A stretch of DNA of 64,000 bases from CAVPWP01 sp050789285 (GCF_050789285.1 NZ_JBOUVX010000004.1:186001-250000), one strand, 5' to 3'. Positions 47,024 through 57,722 are shown, counted from the first letter of the stretch. Translations and numbers: made by a program. The notes: generated by a model from the sequence alone, not told the origin.

Positions 47024-47931
47024 GGTTTTCCGTCGGAGAAGTCGAGACCCATCTCGGAATAGCGCTCGGCTTCTTCCAGCCAGTTCGGCCGGACCTTCAC
47101 CTGAAGAAACAGGTGCACCTTGCGGCCCAGGAACTCCTCGATCTCGGCGCGGGCGAGTTGGCCGATGGTCTTGATCGTCTCGCCCTTCTTGCCCAGCAGG
47201 ATGCCCTTGTGGCCGTCGCGGGCGACATAGATCACCTGGTCGATACGGACCGAGCCATCCTTGCGCTCGTCCCAGGCTTCCGTCTCGACCGTCAGTTGAT
47301 AGGGCAGTTCCTCATGCAGGCGCAGCGTAAGCTTCTCGCGCGTCATCTCGGCGGCGATCATCCGCAGCGGCAAGTCTGCGATCTGGTCTTCGGGGTAAAG
47401 CCAGGGGCCTTCGGGCATCTCGGCCGCCAGCCACTCGCGCAGGGCGTCGACGCCATGCCCGCGCTCGGCCGAGATCATGAAGGTGCGCACAAAGGGGAAG
47501 CGCTCGTTCAATTGCTTGGTGAGTTCCAGAAGCTGAGGCGCCTCGACCCGGTCGATCTTGTTGATGGCCAGCGCCACCGGCCGGTCGCCGACACGGCCGC
47601 TCAGGGCCTCGAGAATCGACTCGACGCCCGGGGTGATCCCGCGGTGCGCCTCGATCAGAAGGACCACGACATCGGCATCCGCCGCCCCGCCCCAGGCCGC
47701 GGCGACCATGGCGCGGTCCAGCCGGCGGCGCGGCCGGAACAGGCCCGGCGTGTCGACGAAGACGATCTGACTGTCGCCTTCCATGGCGACCCCGCGGATG
47801 CGCGCACGCGTGGTCTGCACCTTGTGCGTGACGATCGACACCTTGGCGCCGACCATGCGGTTCAGCAAAGTCGACTTGCCGGCGTTCGGTTCCCCGATGA
47901 GGGCGACGAAGCCCGCGCGCGTGGTGGTCAT
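47020..47931 (-). CDS. era: GTPase Era
   Basis: Era chaperones the 3' end of 16S rRNA. ATG 47931 (MTTTRAGFVALIGEPNAGKST) gives 303 aa with G1 GEPNAGKST, G3 DTPGLFRP and G4 NKIDRV. The C-terminal KH domain has IYVARDGHKGILLGKKGETIKTIG. It overlaps rnc by 4 bp, the usual rnc-era pair. Confidence 0.96.
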   Translation of the reverse strand: MTTTRAGFVALIGEPNAGKSTLLNRMVGAKVSIVTHKVQTTRARIRGVAMEGDSQIVFVDTPGLFRPRRRLDRAMVAAAWGGAADADVVVLLIEAHRGITPGVESILEALSGRVGDRPVALAINKIDRVEAPQLLELTKQLNERFPFVRTFMISAERGHGVDALREWLAAEMPEGPWLYPEDQIADLPLRMIAAEMTREKLTLRLHEELPYQLTVETEAWDERKDGSVRIDQVIYVARDGHKGILLGKKGETIKTIGQLARAEIEEFLGRKVHLFLQVKVRPNWLEEAERYSEMGLDFSDGKP

Positions 47932-48614
47932 TCGTCTGCCCTCACCTTTTCCAATAGCGCCTGCGCGGCCAGTTGCTCGGCCTGTCGTTTCGATCCCGCC
48001 TGGGCCACGGCGCTGCGCCCGTCCGACAGACGTGCCTCGATCGTGAAGACCGGCGCATGGTCGGGGCCCTCGCGCTGGGTCTCGACATAGTCGGGCGGTG
48101 TCTGGCCCTGCGCCTGCGCCCATTCCTGCAACGCCGACTTGGGGTCGCGCGCATCGTCTTCGACCGCGGCAATGCGGTCGGTCCAATGCGCCAGCACCAC
48201 CGCGCGCGCCGCCTCGAAGCCTGCGTCCAGATAGACCGCGGCGATCACCGCCTCCATCCCGTCGGCCAGAAGGGCGTCCTTCCGGCGCCCGCCCGACATC
48301 ATCTCGGACCGGCCAAGTTTCAGCACCGACCCAAGGTCAAGGGTGCGCGCGATCTCGGCGCAGGTTTCCTTGCGCACGAGCGCGTTGAACCGTGGCGCCA
48401 GCGTTCCCTCGGACGCCTCGCGGTCGGCTTGGAACAGCGCCTCGGCGATGACAAGGCCCAGGACCCGGTCGCCCAGAAACTCGAGCCGCTGGTTGTCCGG
48501 GCGCGACGGCGTCGCGATCGAGGGATGCGTCAGGGCGCGGATCAGAAGGTCCGGGCCCTGGAACCGGTGGCCGAGACGCCGCGCGAAGGCGTCAAGATCC
48601 GCCGAAAGCTTCAC
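47928..48614 (-). CDS. rnc: Ribonuclease III
   Basis: Cleaves double-stranded RNA in rRNA processing. The 228-aa protein has the catalytic signature RLEFLGDRVLGLVIAE (key Glu and Asp), then DGMEAVIAAVYLDAGF. It ends with a dsRNA-binding domain (SALQEWAQAQGQTPPDY to SKRQAEQLAAQALLEKV). It overlaps lepB by 1 bp and era by 4 bp. Confidence 0.96.
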   Translation of the reverse strand: MKLSADLDAFARRLGHRFQGPDLLIRALTHPSIATPSRPDNQRLEFLGDRVLGLVIAEALFQADREASEGTLAPRFNALVRKETCAEIARTLDLGSVLKLGRSEMMSGGRRKDALLADGMEAVIAAVYLDAGFEAARAVVLAHWTDRIAAVEDDARDPKSALQEWAQAQGQTPPDYVETQREGPDHAPVFTIEARLSDGRSAVAQAGSKRQAEQLAAQALLEKVRADE

Positions 48615-49396
48615 TATTCGATCGCCTTGAAGAACCGGTCCGCGCGCCAGGTCCAGAAGAAGAACAGTGACCGGCCAGCAGACGAGAACATGACCCGGTC
48701 GGCGCGACCGATCAGGTTCTCGAAGGGCACGAAGCCCACGCCCGCAGGCGGCATGACGCGGCTGTCGGTCGAGTTGTCGCGGTTGTCACCCATGAAGAAG
48801 TAGTGACCCTCGGGCACCGTGTAGACGCCGGTGTTGTCAAGCTGGCTCTCGCGGGCGTTCAGGATGCGATGCTCGCGGCCGTTCGGCAGCGTCTCGATGA
48901 AGCGGTCCTTCTCGCACACCGCGCCAAGGCCCACAGCCATGTTCTTGCACAGCGGCAGGCTGCCGCTTGCGCCCTGGCGTTCATAGATTTCCTCGAAGAC
49001 GCCATCGGGGGTCTGGGGCGCGGGCGCGTCGTTGATCTGGAGAACGCCGTCGATCACCTGAACGCGGTCGCCGGGAAGGCCCACGACGCGCTTGATGAAG
49101 TCCGATCCGTTGGTGGGGTGGCGGAAGACGACGACGTCGCCGCGCTCGGGTTCGGTGGCGAACCAGCGCCCGTCGATGAAGACGCACATCGAGAACGGGC
49201 AGGAATGCCGCGAATAGCCATAGGCCATCTTGTTGACGAACAGGAAATCGCCGATCAGCAGCGTGTCCTTCATCGACCCCGAGGGAATCCAGAACGGCTG
49301 GAAGAACAGCGTGCGGAACACGCCCGCGATGAGAAGCGCATAGACGACCGTCTTGATCGTCTCGACGACCGCGCCGCCTTCGCTCTTGTCCGCCAT
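48614..49396 (-). CDS. lepB: Signal peptidase I
   Basis: Cleaves signal peptides of Sec- and Tat-exported proteins. ATG 49396 gives 260 aa; GTG 49402 is an alternative. One membrane helix (TVVYALLIAGVFRTLFFQPF) precedes the catalytic Ser in PSGSMKDTLLIGDFLFVNK. The catalytic Lys is in GSDFIKRVVGLPGD, and box E is GDNRDNSTDSR. It lies before rnc as in many alphaproteobacteria. Confidence 0.95.
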   Translation of the reverse strand: MADKSEGGAVVETIKTVVYALLIAGVFRTLFFQPFWIPSGSMKDTLLIGDFLFVNKMAYGYSRHSCPFSMCVFIDGRWFATEPERGDVVVFRHPTNGSDFIKRVVGLPGDRVQVIDGVLQINDAPAPQTPDGVFEEIYERQGASGSLPLCKNMAVGLGAVCEKDRFIETLPNGREHRILNARESQLDNTGVYTVPEGHYFFMGDNRDNSTDSRVMPPAGVGFVPFENLIGRADRVMFSSAGRSLFFFWTWRADRFFKAIE

Positions 49397-49441
49397 TGTC
49401 ACGTCCGCCTTTCGCTGGTTGCGCGCTACATGGAAGGGCCG

Positions 49442-49849
49442 TCAGGGCGTGTCAAGCGGACGCGCCTCGATCACCACGAAGGCCTGCGCCCAGGGATGGT
49501 CGTCGGTCAGTGTGACATGCACGATCGCCTCGTGGCCCGGCGGCGTCATCTCACGCAGGCGCTCGGCCGCCCAACCGGTCAGGTGCATCACCGGCTGGCC
49601 GGTGCGCAGGTTCGACACGGCCATGTCCTTCCAGGCGATGCCCATGCGCAGGCCCGTGCCCAGCGCCTTCGAGCAGGCCTCTTTCGCGGCCCAGCGTTTG
49701 GCATAGGTGCCGGCGGTGTCGGCGCGGCGTTCCGCCTTCATCTGCTCGACCTCGGTGAAGACGCGGTTGCGGAAGCGGTCGCCGAAGCGCTCAAGCGTGC
49801 GTTCGATCCGCTCGATGTTGCACAGATCGGTGCCGATGCCGAGGATCAT
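49442..49849 (-). CDS. acpS: Holo-[acyl-carrier-protein] synthase
   Basis: Transfers 4'-phosphopantetheine from CoA to acyl carrier protein. The 135-aa product begins MILGIGTDLCNIERIERTLE (Mg-binding Asp) and has the second signature KRWAAKEACSKALGTGL. It appears to be the first gene of the acpS-lepB-rnc-era-DUF1491-recO run. Confidence 0.95.
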   Translation of the reverse strand: MILGIGTDLCNIERIERTLERFGDRFRNRVFTEVEQMKAERRADTAGTYAKRWAAKEACSKALGTGLRMGIAWKDMAVSNLRTGQPVMHLTGWAAERLREMTPPGHEAIVHVTLTDDHPWAQAFVVIEARPLDTP

Positions 49850-49967
49850 GCCATCCCCCGGGCGATCATGACCCCGCTGGCGAAGTCATGGCCGGCCTGT
49901 TGAAAGTTCCGGGTCATCCGCACCTGTCCCGCGGGTCATCAAGGTCGGGCGATGCCCGGTCCGGCAC

Positions 49968-49996
49968 TGCATACGCCCCGGGTCGTGTCAGGGCAA
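49968..49996 (-). promoter_or_regulatory. Candidate promoter of the acpS-lepB-rnc-era operon
   Basis: Minus-strand TTGCCC (49991-49996), 17-bp spacer, TATGCA (49968-49973); leader about 110 nt. The rest of the 240-bp spacer between acpS and the small gene at 50090 shows no gene. Confidence 0.5.
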
Positions 49997-50089
49997 TGCT
50001 TGGCCTTGCAAGGGTCCGACGGGCCCGGACTTGTGCGCAAGCCCAGGTTGGGCCATGACCGGCACAACCGCAGCGAAGGAACACGCAAG

Positions 50090-50272
50090 ATGGATTACGG
50101 CAAGTCCGGTGCCGCCCGCCAGGGCAAGAGCGGGCCGAAGCACGTCGAGCACAACGCGAAGGGCACCGCGAACAACCCCTTCGGCGCGCGCGACGCGAAG
50201 GCCGAACTCGTGGCGCGCATGAAAGCCGCCGCCCAGGCGAAGGCACGGCCCGACCGCGACGGCGCGTCCTAG
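50090..50272 (+). CDS. Small basic protein (60 aa), unknown function
   Basis: ATG 50090 is preceded by GAAGGA at 9 nt. The product (MDYGKSGAARQGKSGPKHVE at the start) is Gly/Lys/Asn-rich in its first half and has a helical Ala/Lys-rich C-terminal half (DAKAELVARMKAAAQAKARP). It is strongly basic with no Cys, so RNA or ribosome association is possible. It lies on the opposite strand between acpS and pdxJ and overlaps the pdxJ end by 4 bp. I recognise no named family. Confidence 0.7.
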   Translation: MDYGKSGAARQGKSGPKHVEHNAKGTANNPFGARDAKAELVARMKAAAQAKARPDRDGAS

Positions 50273-51018
50273 CCCCGCGCCTCGTCCATGAGCCGCCGCA
50301 TTTCCCCGATGGCGGGGCCAAGGCCGCGGAAAATCGCCTCGCCGATCAGGAAATGCCCGATGTTGAGTTCCATCACCTCGGGCATGGCCGCGACGGGGGC
50401 GACGGTCTCGTAGGTCAGGCCGTGGCCCGCGTGCACCTCGAGGCCCAGCGAATGGGCGAAGGCCGCCATGTCGCGCAGCGCGGCAAGCTCGCGGTCGCGC
50501 GCGTCGAAATGACCTTCGGCATGGGCGTCGCAATAGGCGCCGGTGTGCAACTCGATCACCTGCGCGCCGATCCGGGCGGCGGCCTCGATCTGGCGGCGGT
50601 CGGCGGCGATGAAGATCGACACCCGGCAGCCCGCCTCGCGCAGGGGCGCGATGAAGTGGGCAAGCCGGTTTTCCTCGCGCGCGACTTCAAGGCCACCCTC
50701 GGTGGTCCGTTCCTCGCGCTTTTCGGGCACGATGCAGACGGCATGCGGCCGGTGGCGCAGGGCGATCGCCTGCATCTCGGCCGTGGCGGCCATCTCGAAG
50801 TTGAGCGGCAGGCGCAGGTTCGCCATCAGCCCCTCGATATCCGCGTCCGAGATGTGGCGGCGGTCTTCGCGCAGGTGCGCGGTGATGCCGTCCGCACCTG
50901 CCTCTTCGGCAAGTTTCGCGGCGCGGATCGGGTTGGGATAGGCGCCGCCGCGGGCGTTCCGCACGGTCGCCACATGGTCGATGTTCACGCCCAGCCTCAG
51001 CCTGCCCAACGGCTTCAT
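50269..51018 (-). CDS. pdxJ: Pyridoxine 5'-phosphate synthase
   Basis: Condenses 1-deoxyxylulose-5-phosphate and aminoacetone-phosphate in the DXP-dependent vitamin B6 pathway. The 249-aa TIM barrel begins MKPLGRLRLGVNIDHVATVRNARGG. The catalytic Glu lies in FEMAATAEM, LVPEKREE-like IVPEKREERTT follows, then HTGAYCDAH and LNIGHFLIGEAIFRGL. The start overlaps the DUF2062 gene by 4 bp. Confidence 0.96.
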   Translation of the reverse strand: MKPLGRLRLGVNIDHVATVRNARGGAYPNPIRAAKLAEEAGADGITAHLREDRRHISDADIEGLMANLRLPLNFEMAATAEMQAIALRHRPHAVCIVPEKREERTTEGGLEVAREENRLAHFIAPLREAGCRVSIFIAADRRQIEAAARIGAQVIELHTGAYCDAHAEGHFDARDRELAALRDMAAFAHSLGLEVHAGHGLTYETVAPVAAMPEVMELNIGHFLIGEAIFRGLGPAIGEMRRLMDEARG

Positions 51019-51683
51019 TCCCTGTCCTCCTCGGCCTGCGCGCCTGCCGCCGCGGCCCCGGCCTCGGCGCGCTTGCGTCGCTTCTTTTCAAGCCGCGCCT
51101 GTTTACGTCGGTCGCGTGCCTTTTGGTAGGTCACGATGATCGGATAGGACAGATAGTACGCGGCCAGCCCGGCGACGATGCCCGGGATGATCCCGCCCAC
51201 GAGATAGGGCAGGAAGATCACGCGGAAGAAATCGGCAAGCCGGTCCCAATGCATCGCTTCGGGCGAGAAGACGGCATAGAAGTTATGCCAGAGTTCCTGG
51301 AAGGCCTGGCTGAAGGCCTGGCCGACCCGGTTGAGCGGGACCGGGGGCGAACCCAGCATCCACGAGCCGATTTCCATCGATACGGCGGCAATGATCGGGA
51401 AGGTGATCGGATTGCCGATGAAGGTCGCCAGAAGCGAGGCCAGGATGTTGCCGCGCAGCGCCACGGCAAGTCCGGCGGCCAAGATGAAATGGAACCCGAA
51501 GAACGGCGTGAACGACACGAAGACGCCCGCTGCGACCCCCCGGCTGATCTTGTGCGCCGGGTCCGGCAGACGCCGCAGCCGGTAGATCACGTATTGCGAG
51601 GCACGCCGCCAGCCCCCCCGCGGATAGAAGGACTCCGCGACGATCTGGTAGTAGGTCCGTGGCGTCCGTCGCTTGAAGACCAC
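51015..51683 (-). CDS. DUF2062 domain membrane protein
   Basis: A 222-aa membrane protein of unknown function, with family motif RGVAAGVFVSFTPFFGFHFILA followed by LATFIGNPITFPIIAAVSMEIG. About three to four helices are present, the last being LVGGIIPGIVAGLAAYYLSYP. The C-terminal tail is extremely basic (RRKQARLEKKRRKR) and probably cytosolic. It sits between rsh and pdxJ. Confidence 0.85.
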   Translation of the reverse strand: MVFKRRTPRTYYQIVAESFYPRGGWRRASQYVIYRLRRLPDPAHKISRGVAAGVFVSFTPFFGFHFILAAGLAVALRGNILASLLATFIGNPITFPIIAAVSMEIGSWMLGSPPVPLNRVGQAFSQAFQELWHNFYAVFSPEAMHWDRLADFFRVIFLPYLVGGIIPGIVAGLAAYYLSYPIIVTYQKARDRRKQARLEKKRRKRAEAGAAAAGAQAEEDRE

Positions 51684-51706
51684 CTAGGCGTTTCCCCGTT
51701 CCGTCC

Positions 51707-53827
<2,121 letters not shown>

Positions 53828-53858
53828 CGCGTCCGCCCGTGTGGGGCCTTGCCGCCCC

Positions 53859-54212
53859 TTACTGGCGCTCCTGCGCTTCCATGAGGGCGCGAAGCAGTTT
53901 CTCTTCCGAGATGTCGTCGTCGACCGGCCGGTCGGCCTCGGCGCCCATCAGAAGCGCCATCGCGTCTTCCTCGGGTTCGTCCACCTCGATCTGGGTCTGC
54001 AGGCTTTCGATCATGCGCTCGCGCAGATCGTCGGCTTGCTGCGCCTCGTCCGCGATCTCGCGCAGGCTGACCACAGGGTTCTTGTCGTTGTCGCGCTCCA
54101 CCGTGATCGGCGCCCCCGACGCGATCTCGCGCGCGCGGTGCGCGGCAAGCATGACAAGCTCGAACCGGTTGGGAACCTTGTCAACGCAGTCTTCGACCGT
54201 CACGCGGGCCAT
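53859..54212 (-). CDS. rpoZ: RNA polymerase omega subunit
   Basis: Promotes assembly of beta' into RNA polymerase and is part of the ppGpp binding site. The 117-aa product begins MARVTVEDCVDKVPNRFELVMLAAHRAREIASG and contains the conserved KNPVVSLREIADE. An acidic C-terminal tail ends DDDISEEKLLRALMEAQERQ. It is the first gene of rpoZ-rsh-DUF2062-pdxJ. Confidence 0.97.
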   Translation of the reverse strand: MARVTVEDCVDKVPNRFELVMLAAHRAREIASGAPITVERDNDKNPVVSLREIADEAQQADDLRERMIESLQTQIEVDEPEEDAMALLMGAEADRPVDDDISEEKLLRALMEAQERQ

Positions 54213-54253
54213 GGGTCACTCCATCGTTGGGGTGGGGGGCAAAACGAACCCTG

Positions 54254-54282
54254 CATTTAGACGCTGGGCCGACGAATGGCAA
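54254..54282 (-). promoter_or_regulatory. Candidate promoter of rpoZ-rsh
   Basis: Minus-strand TTGCCA (54277-54282), 17-bp spacer, TAAATG (54254-54259). The leader to rpoZ would be about 35-40 nt. Confidence 0.55.
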
Positions 54283-54389
54283 GCCCCCTGCCCCCAAGGC
54301 GCAGAGCCGGCGAATGCGGCACAAGTCCCGGATCATGCCGAATTGATGCGCCGCGAGGTCCCGACAGGTCCGACACGGAAAATTGTCGG

Positions 54390-54417
54390 TTGCGCAACGA
54401 CCGCGAATGCCTATCTT
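54390..54417 (+). promoter_or_regulatory. Candidate promoter of the NYN-domain gene
   Basis: TTGCGC (54390-54395), 16-bp spacer, TATCTT (54412-54417). The same two hexamers with the same spacer occur upstream of ispH (55182-55209), both preceded by CGG. Confidence 0.5.
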
Positions 54418-54501
54418 GCGGCGGGTCCTGATGTCCGAAGGGTGCCTCACTCCCACCCGACCGAAGCGGACGGAGGGGCCATTATTCGGAAGGAAGGATA
54501 G

Positions 54502-55092
54502 ATGTTTTATCGGGACGAACGGCTTGCGCTGTTCATCGATGGATCGAATCTTTACGCGGCCGCGAAGGCCCTGGGATTCGACATCGACTACAAGCTCCTC
54601 CGGCAGGAGTTCATGCGGCGGGGAAAGCTTCTTAGAGCCTTCTACTATACGGCGCTTCTGGAGAACGACGAGTATTCTCCGATCCGTCCGTTGGTGGATT
54701 GGCTCCATTACAACGGCTTCACCATGGTGACGAAACCCGCCCGCGAATACACCGACAGCATGGGGCGTCGGAAGGTCAAGGGGAACATGGACATCGAGCT
54801 TGCCGTCGATGCCATGGAGCTTGCGCCGCGGGTGGACCACATCGTCCTCTTTTCGGGCGACGGCGACTTCAAGCCGCTTGTCGCAAGTCTTCAGCGCCAG
54901 GGCGTGCGGGTTTCGGTCGTGTCGACCATCCGCAGCCAGCCGCCGATGATCGCCGACGACCTGCGCCGTCAGGCCGACAACTTCATCGAGCTTGACGAAC
55001 TGCGCGAAGTGATCGGGCGCCCCCCGCGCGAGGATCGTGAAGACGACCGCGCCGAACGCGCCGACCGCACGCAGGACCGCGTCGCCGAATAA
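54502..55092 (+). CDS. NYN-domain (LabA/DUF88) putative RNase
   Basis: The NYN fold is a PIN-like ribonuclease domain. The 196-aa protein shows the Asp motifs: LALFIDGSNLYAAAK at residue 8 (catalytic Asp), GNMDIELAVDAMELA around 95 and VLFSGDGDFKPLVASL around 118. A conserved RRKVKGNMD segment precedes the second Asp. The C-terminal tail is highly charged (Asp/Arg/Glu-rich). A role in RNA turnover is inferred and targets are unknown. The start is close to AGGAAGGA. Confidence 0.9.
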   Translation: MFYRDERLALFIDGSNLYAAAKALGFDIDYKLLRQEFMRRGKLLRAFYYTALLENDEYSPIRPLVDWLHYNGFTMVTKPAREYTDSMGRRKVKGNMDIELAVDAMELAPRVDHIVLFSGDGDFKPLVASLQRQGVRVSVVSTIRSQPPMIADDLRRQADNFIELDELREVIGRPPREDREDDRAERADRTQDRVAE

Positions 55093-55111
55093 CCTTGGCC
55101 GGCTGATCCAC

Positions 55112-55151
55112 GGCCACCCACCGGCAGGGAGGGTGGCCGTCTTCTTTTCCC
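55112..55151 (+). terminator. Terminator of the NYN-domain gene
   Basis: GGCCACCC / GGGTGGCC (8-bp stem, 11-nt loop) followed by GTCTTCTTTTCC, about 20 bp after the stop codon. Confidence 0.75.
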
Positions 55152-55181
55152 CCGGCAGGACGATGTCCGGCAAAGTCACGG

Positions 55182-55209
55182 TTGCGCGTTCCGGCATCCC
55201 CTCTATCTT
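55182..55209 (+). promoter_or_regulatory. Candidate promoter of the ispH operon
   Basis: TTGCGC (55182-55187), 16-bp spacer, TATCTT (55204-55209), identical boxes to the NYN-gene promoter. The leader would be only about 25 nt. Confidence 0.5.
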
Positions 55210-55241
55210 GACGCCATCAGCCACCCCGCTGGAGGCGCCCC

Positions 55242-56192
55242 GTGCCCAAGCCGCCCCTGACCCTTTATCTTGCCGCGCCGCGCGGGTTCTGCGCGGGTGT
55301 CGATCGCGCGATCAAGATCGTCGAGATGGCGCTTCAGAAATGGGGGGCGCCGGTCTATGTGCGCCACGAGATCGTTCACAACCGATACGTGGTCGACGGG
55401 CTGCGCGCGAAGGGCGCCGTCTTTGTCGAGGATCTTGACGACTGTCCGCCAGACCGGCCGGTCATCTTCTCGGCCCACGGGGTGCCCAAGGCCGTCCCGG
55501 CCGAGGCGTCGCGGCGGCGGATGATCTTCGTCGACGCGACCTGTCCGCTGGTGTCAAAGGTCCATATCGAGGCCGCGCGTCACCACGAAAACGGGCTTCA
55601 GATGATCATGATCGGCCATGCCGGCCACCCCGAAACGATCGGAACCATGGGACAGCTGCCCGAGGGCGAGGTGCTTCTGGTCGAAACGGTCGAGGATGTG
55701 GCGGCGGTGAGGGTGCGTGACCCGGCCCGACTGGCCTTCGTCACCCAGACGACGCTGTCAGTCGACGACACCGCGGATATCGTGGCCGCGCTCAAGGCGC
55801 GGTTTCCCGCCATCGTCGGCCCGCACAAGGAAGACATCTGCTACGCCACCACCAACCGCCAGGAGGCGGTGAAGGCGATGGCGCCGAAGGCCGACGCGAT
55901 GCTGGTGGTCGGTGCGCCGAATTCCTCGAACTCGAAGCGTCTGGTCGAGGTCGGCGCGCGGGCCGGTTGCGCCTATGCGCAGCTTGTCCAGCGCGCGACC
56001 GACATCGACTGGCGCGCGCTCGAAGGCATCCGCACCGTCGGGGTGACCGCCGGCGCCTCGGCCCCCGAAGACCTGGTGGACGAAGTGATCGACGCCTTCC
56101 GCGACCGCTTCGACGTGACCGTCGAACTGGTCGAGACCGCGGTGGAGAACGTCGAGTTCAAGGTGCCGCGGATACTTCGCGAACCGGCATGA
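55242..56192 (+). CDS. ispH: 4-hydroxy-3-methylbut-2-enyl diphosphate reductase
   Basis: The last enzyme of the DXP isoprenoid pathway, an iron-sulfur protein making IPP and DMAPP. GTG 55242 follows GGAGG by 6 nt (MPKPPLTLYLAAPRGFCAGV, 316 aa). The three cluster Cys are in GFCAGVDRA, DATCPLV and EDICYATTNRQ. Substrate-binding His occur in SAHGVPK and GHAGHPET, and the Ser-rich GAPNSSNSKRL is present. It heads a closely packed plus-strand run. Confidence 0.96.
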   Translation: MPKPPLTLYLAAPRGFCAGVDRAIKIVEMALQKWGAPVYVRHEIVHNRYVVDGLRAKGAVFVEDLDDCPPDRPVIFSAHGVPKAVPAEASRRRMIFVDATCPLVSKVHIEAARHHENGLQMIMIGHAGHPETIGTMGQLPEGEVLLVETVEDVAAVRVRDPARLAFVTQTTLSVDDTADIVAALKARFPAIVGPHKEDICYATTNRQEAVKAMAPKADAMLVVGAPNSSNSKRLVEVGARAGCAYAQLVQRATDIDWRALEGIRTVGVTAGASAPEDLVDEVIDAFRDRFDVTVELVETAVENVEFKVPRILREPA

Positions 56193-56656
56193 GCGACTGG
56201 CTGACCTTCGAGGGGGTCATCGAACCGGTTCTGTGGGGCGAGACGACCTATACCATCCTGCGCCTGCCGCGAGAGGTGGCCGAAGCGCTCGAGGCCACCG
56301 GTGCGCGGCGCGTCGAGGGCGAGTTCGGCGAGCATCCCGTGAACCTTGCGCTGACGCGGGCCGAGCCGACCGGAGACGGGGTCTTTCTGTGGGCCGGCAA
56401 AAGTCTGCTCGCGGCGACCGGCCTTGAACCCGGCGACGTCTTCGAGGTCCGGCTGCGCCCGGCGCCCGAGGACGCGGTCGACACACCCGACGATGTCGCC
56501 CACGCCCTGCAATCCGCGGGCCGGACCGCCGACTGGGAGGCGCTGACGCCCGGCAAGCGGCGCGGGCTGCTCTACAAGATCGCCACGGCCAAGACCGAGA
56601 CCACGCGACACAAGCGCATTGCGCAGATGCTTGCCGACCTGCAGAAGGCCCCATGA
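56189..56656 (+). CDS. YdeI/OmpD-associated protein (DUF1905 + OmdA domains)
   Basis: The 155-aa protein has an N-terminal DUF1905 barrel (LTFEGVIEPVLWGETTYTILRLP). A C-terminal OmdA-like helical segment contains the family's WEALTPGKRRGLLYKIATAKTETTRHKRI. Members have been linked to resistance to cationic peptides or bacteriocins, but the biochemical role is unclear. It overlaps ispH by 4 bp. Confidence 0.85.
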   Translation: MSDWLTFEGVIEPVLWGETTYTILRLPREVAEALEATGARRVEGEFGEHPVNLALTRAEPTGDGVFLWAGKSLLAATGLEPGDVFEVRLRPAPEDAVDTPDDVAHALQSAGRTADWEALTPGKRRGLLYKIATAKTETTRHKRIAQMLADLQKAP

Positions 56657-57102
56657 CCCCAATCCCTCGCTCTGCCCTTGTCCTTGGCCTGGCCGGCCTT
56701 CTTCCTTTCCTCTGGGGGGCGCTCACGCTGTTCAGCGAAGCTGCGGCCGGCGCCGGGATGCAGGCCTTCGGTCCGCGCTTCGTCGGCCCCTATGTCCTTC
56801 TGTCCTATGGCACGGTGATCCTTTCGTTCATGTCGGGCGTCCTGTGGGGCTTTGCCACCCGGGCCGAGGGCCGGGTCGCCTCGACCGGGTATGCCCTGTC
56901 GGTGCTGCCCGCGCTCTGGGCCTTCTTCTTCGTGGGCGGCGGGCCGGTGTCGGCGGCGATCTACCTGATCGCGGGCTTCGTCGGGCTGCTGGGCCTTGAC
57001 TGGCTGTTCTGGACGCAGGGCCTTGCGCCGCGCTGGTGGATGAGCCTGCGCATCGGGCTGACCGTCGTGGTCGTGGCCTGCCTTTCGATGGTGGTGATCT
57101 GA
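56653..57102 (+). CDS. DUF3429 integral membrane protein
   Basis: The 149-aa protein has four to five hydrophobic helices, with family segments LLPFLWGALTLF, YGTVILSFMSGVLWGFATR and LLGLDWLFWTQGLAPRWWMSLR. The function is unknown. The stop shares one base with the GST start, and the start overlaps the preceding gene by 4 bp. Confidence 0.85.
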   Translation: MTPIPRSALVLGLAGLLPFLWGALTLFSEAAAGAGMQAFGPRFVGPYVLLSYGTVILSFMSGVLWGFATRAEGRVASTGYALSVLPALWAFFFVGGGPVSAAIYLIAGFVGLLGLDWLFWTQGLAPRWWMSLRIGLTVVVVACLSMVVI

Positions 57103-57722
57103 TGGGGCTGACGCTTTATTCGATGCCGTCCTCGGGCAACAGCTACAAGGCGCGGCTTCTGCTGGCGCACCTTGGCCTGCCCTACACCCATGTCGGGATG
57201 GAGTACCTGACCCCGGAACTCGACGCTGCCCATGGCGCGGGCACCCTGCCCTTCGCCAAACTTCCGGTTCTCGAACTCGACGACGGCACACGCCTCCCGG
57301 AATCGAACGCGATCCTGTGCTATCTGGCCGAGGGCACCGACTGGCTGCCGGCGGACCGGCTGGACCGGGCGCGGGCACTGGCCTGGATGTTCTGGGAGCA
57401 GAACCAGCACGAAGGCGTCATCGCCGTGCGCGCGGCACTTCTGACCTATCCGCACCGCGCGCATCTGGCCACGCCCGAGCGCCTGGCCGAGCTTCTGGAT
57501 CGTGGCAATGCCCTGCTGGCGATCATGGAACGACGGTTGGCCGGGCATGACTGGATCGCGACGCAAGCTCCGACCGTCGCGGACCTGAGCCTTTACGCCT
57601 ATACCCACAGTGCCGAAGAAAAGGGCGGCTTCGATCTTGGGCCCTTCCCCGCAGTGCGCGCCTGGCTGGACCGGGTCGCGCGCCTGCCTGGCCATGTCGG
57701 GTTGACCGACATTCCCGCATGA
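57102..57722 (+). CDS. Glutathione S-transferase
   Basis: The 206-aa cytosolic GST has an N-terminal thioredoxin fold with LTLYSMPSSGNSYKARLLLAHLG (Ser-rich active region). The glutathione-binding FAKLPVLELDDGTRLPESNAIL (cis-Pro and the ES motif) follows. The helical C-terminal half contains APTVADLSLYAYT. The substrate is unknown. It overlaps rnhA by 4 bp. Confidence 0.92.
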   Translation: MGLTLYSMPSSGNSYKARLLLAHLGLPYTHVGMEYLTPELDAAHGAGTLPFAKLPVLELDDGTRLPESNAILCYLAEGTDWLPADRLDRARALAWMFWEQNQHEGVIAVRAALLTYPHRAHLATPERLAELLDRGNALLAIMERRLAGHDWIATQAPTVADLSLYAYTHSAEEKGGFDLGPFPAVRAWLDRVARLPGHVGLTDIPA

